This document shows positions 36,011-37,824 of a stretch of DNA of 37,824 nucleotides, in pieces. The position numbers and the translations under genes were made by a program. The first letter of the stretch is position 1. Each line of letters begins with the position of its first letter. A model generated the notes under the pieces. That model did no database searches and was not told the origin of the DNA. It saw nothing but the letters and a program-made list of their open reading frames with translations. Source of the DNA: Deltaproteobacteria bacterium (GTDB taxonomy: Bacteria > Desulfobacterota > Desulfobacteria > Desulfobacterales > JAABPS01); the NCBI GenBank assembly GCA_019309685.1, contig JAFDFT010000004.1:1-37824 (forward strand), read 5' to 3'.

Positions 36011-36655
36011 TTAAAGAAGTTTTTCAAGCCGAGCAATGCCCGGGCACTTTATAGTTGCTTCAAAATCAGGATGGCGCTTTTCATCAAAAAACTTAAAACC
36101 TGCTTTTTCATAAGCCCGCAGTGCCGGTGTATTCCCGATCAATACACCGATCTGTGATTTTTTATACCCAAGGTCCCGCCCTTTCTGGAAAATTTTCTCA
36201 AGCAGTCTGTTCACAAGGCCATGCCGCCTATAATCAGAACGCGCAGCCACCCATTCCACAACCCACGCGTCTTTATGAAATTTGGGCGTGCATGTCAAAA
36301 ACGGCCCCACCCGATTAAACATATCACCTAAGTCCTTCTTGCCCCAGCCTTCTTTTGACAGCACTTCATTGAGCATTTCAACGAAAACAAAATCAGTTGC
36401 TTTTTTCGGTTCGTACCCGGAAAGAGCTGCGGCTGCCTGGCCGTCAACTTCTGCGACGAGAAACCCCTCGAAGTTACAAATCGATTTGAACTCGGCTATT
36501 GCCAGTTTCCCAATGAGCTCCAGGCGCTTCTCCTCATCGCCAGGAAATGTAAAGTCCCAGTACCCGCGCTCAACATGCGATCGGCCGGCCGCAACCATTA
36601 CCCAGGCAAGAAATCCGGCGTCAGTTTCCCTTGCATTTCTTATTGTAACTTCCAT
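36011..36655 (-). CDS. GNAT-family N-acetyltransferase
   Basis: VTIRNARETDAGFLAWVM; VEWVAARSDYRRHGLVNRLLEKIFQKGRDLGYKKSQIGVLIGNTPALRAYEKAGFKFFDE. Confidence 0.88.
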   Translation of the reverse strand: MEVTIRNARETDAGFLAWVMVAAGRSHVERGYWDFTFPGDEEKRLELIGKLAIAEFKSICNFEGFLVAEVDGQAAAALSGYEPKKATDFVFVEMLNEVLSKEGWGKKDLGDMFNRVGPFLTCTPKFHKDAWVVEWVAARSDYRRHGLVNRLLEKIFQKGRDLGYKKSQIGVLIGNTPALRAYEKAGFKFFDEKRHPDFEATIKCPGIARLEKLL

Positions 36656-36710
36656 CTATTAGCTCCTTTCCTTTAATTCCTCACCACTTGCCTCTAACCT
36701 CTTTGTTTTT

Positions 36711-37466
36711 TCAATCAAAATCCACTACCGAACTAAGTGTTTCCCCGATCTCAGTATTTAAAACCAAATCCGCAATCCCATCCATTCCTGTAGGGTCTCT
36801 GTTGATGATCACAAGTTTCGAACCGTTTCGCTTGGCCAGCTCCGGAAAACCAGCAGCAGGATAAACAACAAGGGACGACCCGATGGAAAGAAACAGGTCG
36901 CAGGCAAGTGTTTCCTCCTTTGACGCCTGCATTTCATCCACTGGCATGGCTTGGCCAAATGATATTGTTGCCGTTTTTATAATACCATCGCATTGATCGC
37001 ATATGGGAAGGGTTTCGTCTTTTGAAAATGTTGTTTCAATAACATCGAATTCATACCGCTTCCCGCATTCGAGGCAGGACGCGTAAGTTGCGTTGCCGTG
37101 TAGTTCTATGACATGTTCATCCGGAACACCTGATAATTGATGGAGGCCATCAATATTTTGTGTGATAACGCTGGCGACTTTACCCATTTGAACGAGTTTT
37201 GCGATGGCAAGGTGGCCCTTATTTGGCTTGGCTTGATCCATAATTTCGCTGGTGGCAAATTTCCGTCGCCATGATTCACGGCGCATCTCCTCAGACGCAA
37301 TGAAGTCCTGAAAATTGATGGGCTGGTATTTTGTCCATATCCCTCCCGGACTTCTGAAGTCGGGTATGCCGGATTCAGTACTGATCCCCGCGCCCGTAAA
37401 CACAACTCCCCGCTTGCATTCAGCTATCATGGATCGCAGTTTATCGGTTCCTTCTTTATCACTCAT
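36711..37466 (-). CDS. Sir2-family NAD-dependent protein deacylase
   Basis: VVFTGAGISTESGIPDFRSPGGIW, ITQNIDGLHQLSG, IELHGNATYASCLECGKRYEF...CDQCDGIIKTATISFGQAMP, LSIGSSLVVYPAAGFPELA. Confidence 0.95.
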   Translation of the reverse strand: MSDKEGTDKLRSMIAECKRGVVFTGAGISTESGIPDFRSPGGIWTKYQPINFQDFIASEEMRRESWRRKFATSEIMDQAKPNKGHLAIAKLVQMGKVASVITQNIDGLHQLSGVPDEHVIELHGNATYASCLECGKRYEFDVIETTFSKDETLPICDQCDGIIKTATISFGQAMPVDEMQASKEETLACDLFLSIGSSLVVYPAAGFPELAKRNGSKLVIINRDPTGMDGIADLVLNTEIGETLSSVVDFD

Positions 37467-37525
37467 AGCTCCCCCTTATATGATAACGCGTACTTCGTTT
37501 TGTAATTACAACTGAATTATAGGAT

Positions 37526-37634
37526 GTCATTGGAGGAGCCCTTCGGCTATGCTCAGGATAGACGCCGCGACGAAGCAATCTAAACATCAGTGCTGCATAG
37601 GATAGAGATTGCTTCGGCTTCGCCTCGCAATGAC
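37526..37634. repeat. Dispersed-repeat-like palindromic element
   Basis: GTCATTGGAGGAGCCCTTCGGC...CGCGACGAAGCAATCT...AGATTGCTTCGGCTTCGCCTCGCAATGAC: inverted ends and internal inverted repeat. Confidence 0.65.
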
Positions 37635-37668
37635 TGTAATAACGATATATTAATTGAAAGACACTATA

Positions 37669-37824
37669 TTAGTTTCCATTTCTAATCAGCTTCCGGGCAA
37701 AAAAATCTTTCAAAATTTTGTTAAACCCGTAAGCAAGTTCGGTATTTTTTATCTCATCTTCACTAAACCATTTAAGACTTTGTCCTTCAGTAAGTGTTAT
37801 TTTGTTTATATCAATATCTTCTTT
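37669..37824 (-). CDS. NUDIX-like protein, C-terminal fragment running off the window
   Basis: Minus-strand frame open from the edge: KEDIDINKITLTEGQSLKWFSEDEIKNTELAYGFNKILKDFFARKLIRNGN*, resembling NUDIX C-termini (EGQ..KWFS.DEI). Confidence 0.5.
   Translation of the reverse strand, partial: KEDIDINKITLTEGQSLKWFSEDEIKNTELAYGFNKILKDFFARKLIRNGN

Noticed and set aside
1-37824. Anti-phage defence island
   Set aside because: Sir2, patatin and NUDIX occur as stand-alone, housekeeping-like proteins without defence partners (no nuclease, helicase, STAND or CD-NTase genes), so no defence system is supported.
1-37824. tRNA or rRNA genes
   Set aside because: No cloverleaf or rRNA core sequences recognised by eye; a tRNAscan/Infernal run would be decisive.

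Overview
The window reads as a chromosomal segment from a Gram-negative anaerobe, probably Desulfobacterota-like (an inference from gene content and repeat style). Most genes lie on the minus strand. Left to right: (i) an edge-truncated radical SAM gene with GNAT and DegT-family genes and a Cys-rich secreted protein; (ii) a complete branched-chain amino acid ABC transporter operon (livKHMGF order in transcription); (iii) NAD kinase, a VOC protein and a small zinc-ribbon ORF missed by the ORF track; (iv) an AraD-type aldolase/SDR fusion and an LsrF-like aldolase, separated and flanked by two copies of one structured inverted-repeat element; (v) an LPP20-like secreted protein, metK and panC; (vi) an Mrp/Mbh-type cation:proton antiporter operon with three MrpD/NuoLMN-like subunits, no complete MrpA, and a terminal cNMP-fold protein; (vii) a cytidylate kinase-like protein, DUF3795, DUF4126, BrkB/YihY, patatin, NUDIX and a K+ channel with a zinc ribbon; (viii) a HAD/DAG-kinase/PAP2 lipid-type cluster, GNAT, Sir2 and a truncated NUDIX gene. 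The most unusual layer is non-coding: at least three families of MITE-like inverted-repeat elements (copies near 10.1, 11.0, 13.4, 17.9, 24.1, 26.7 and 33.0-33.25 kb). Their ends repeatedly coincide with stop codons, one supplies a stop codon, and different families share a small CCCGC..GCGGGATT hairpin module. No CRISPR array, rRNA or tRNA was recognised. All family assignments come from reading the sequence, with no database searches.
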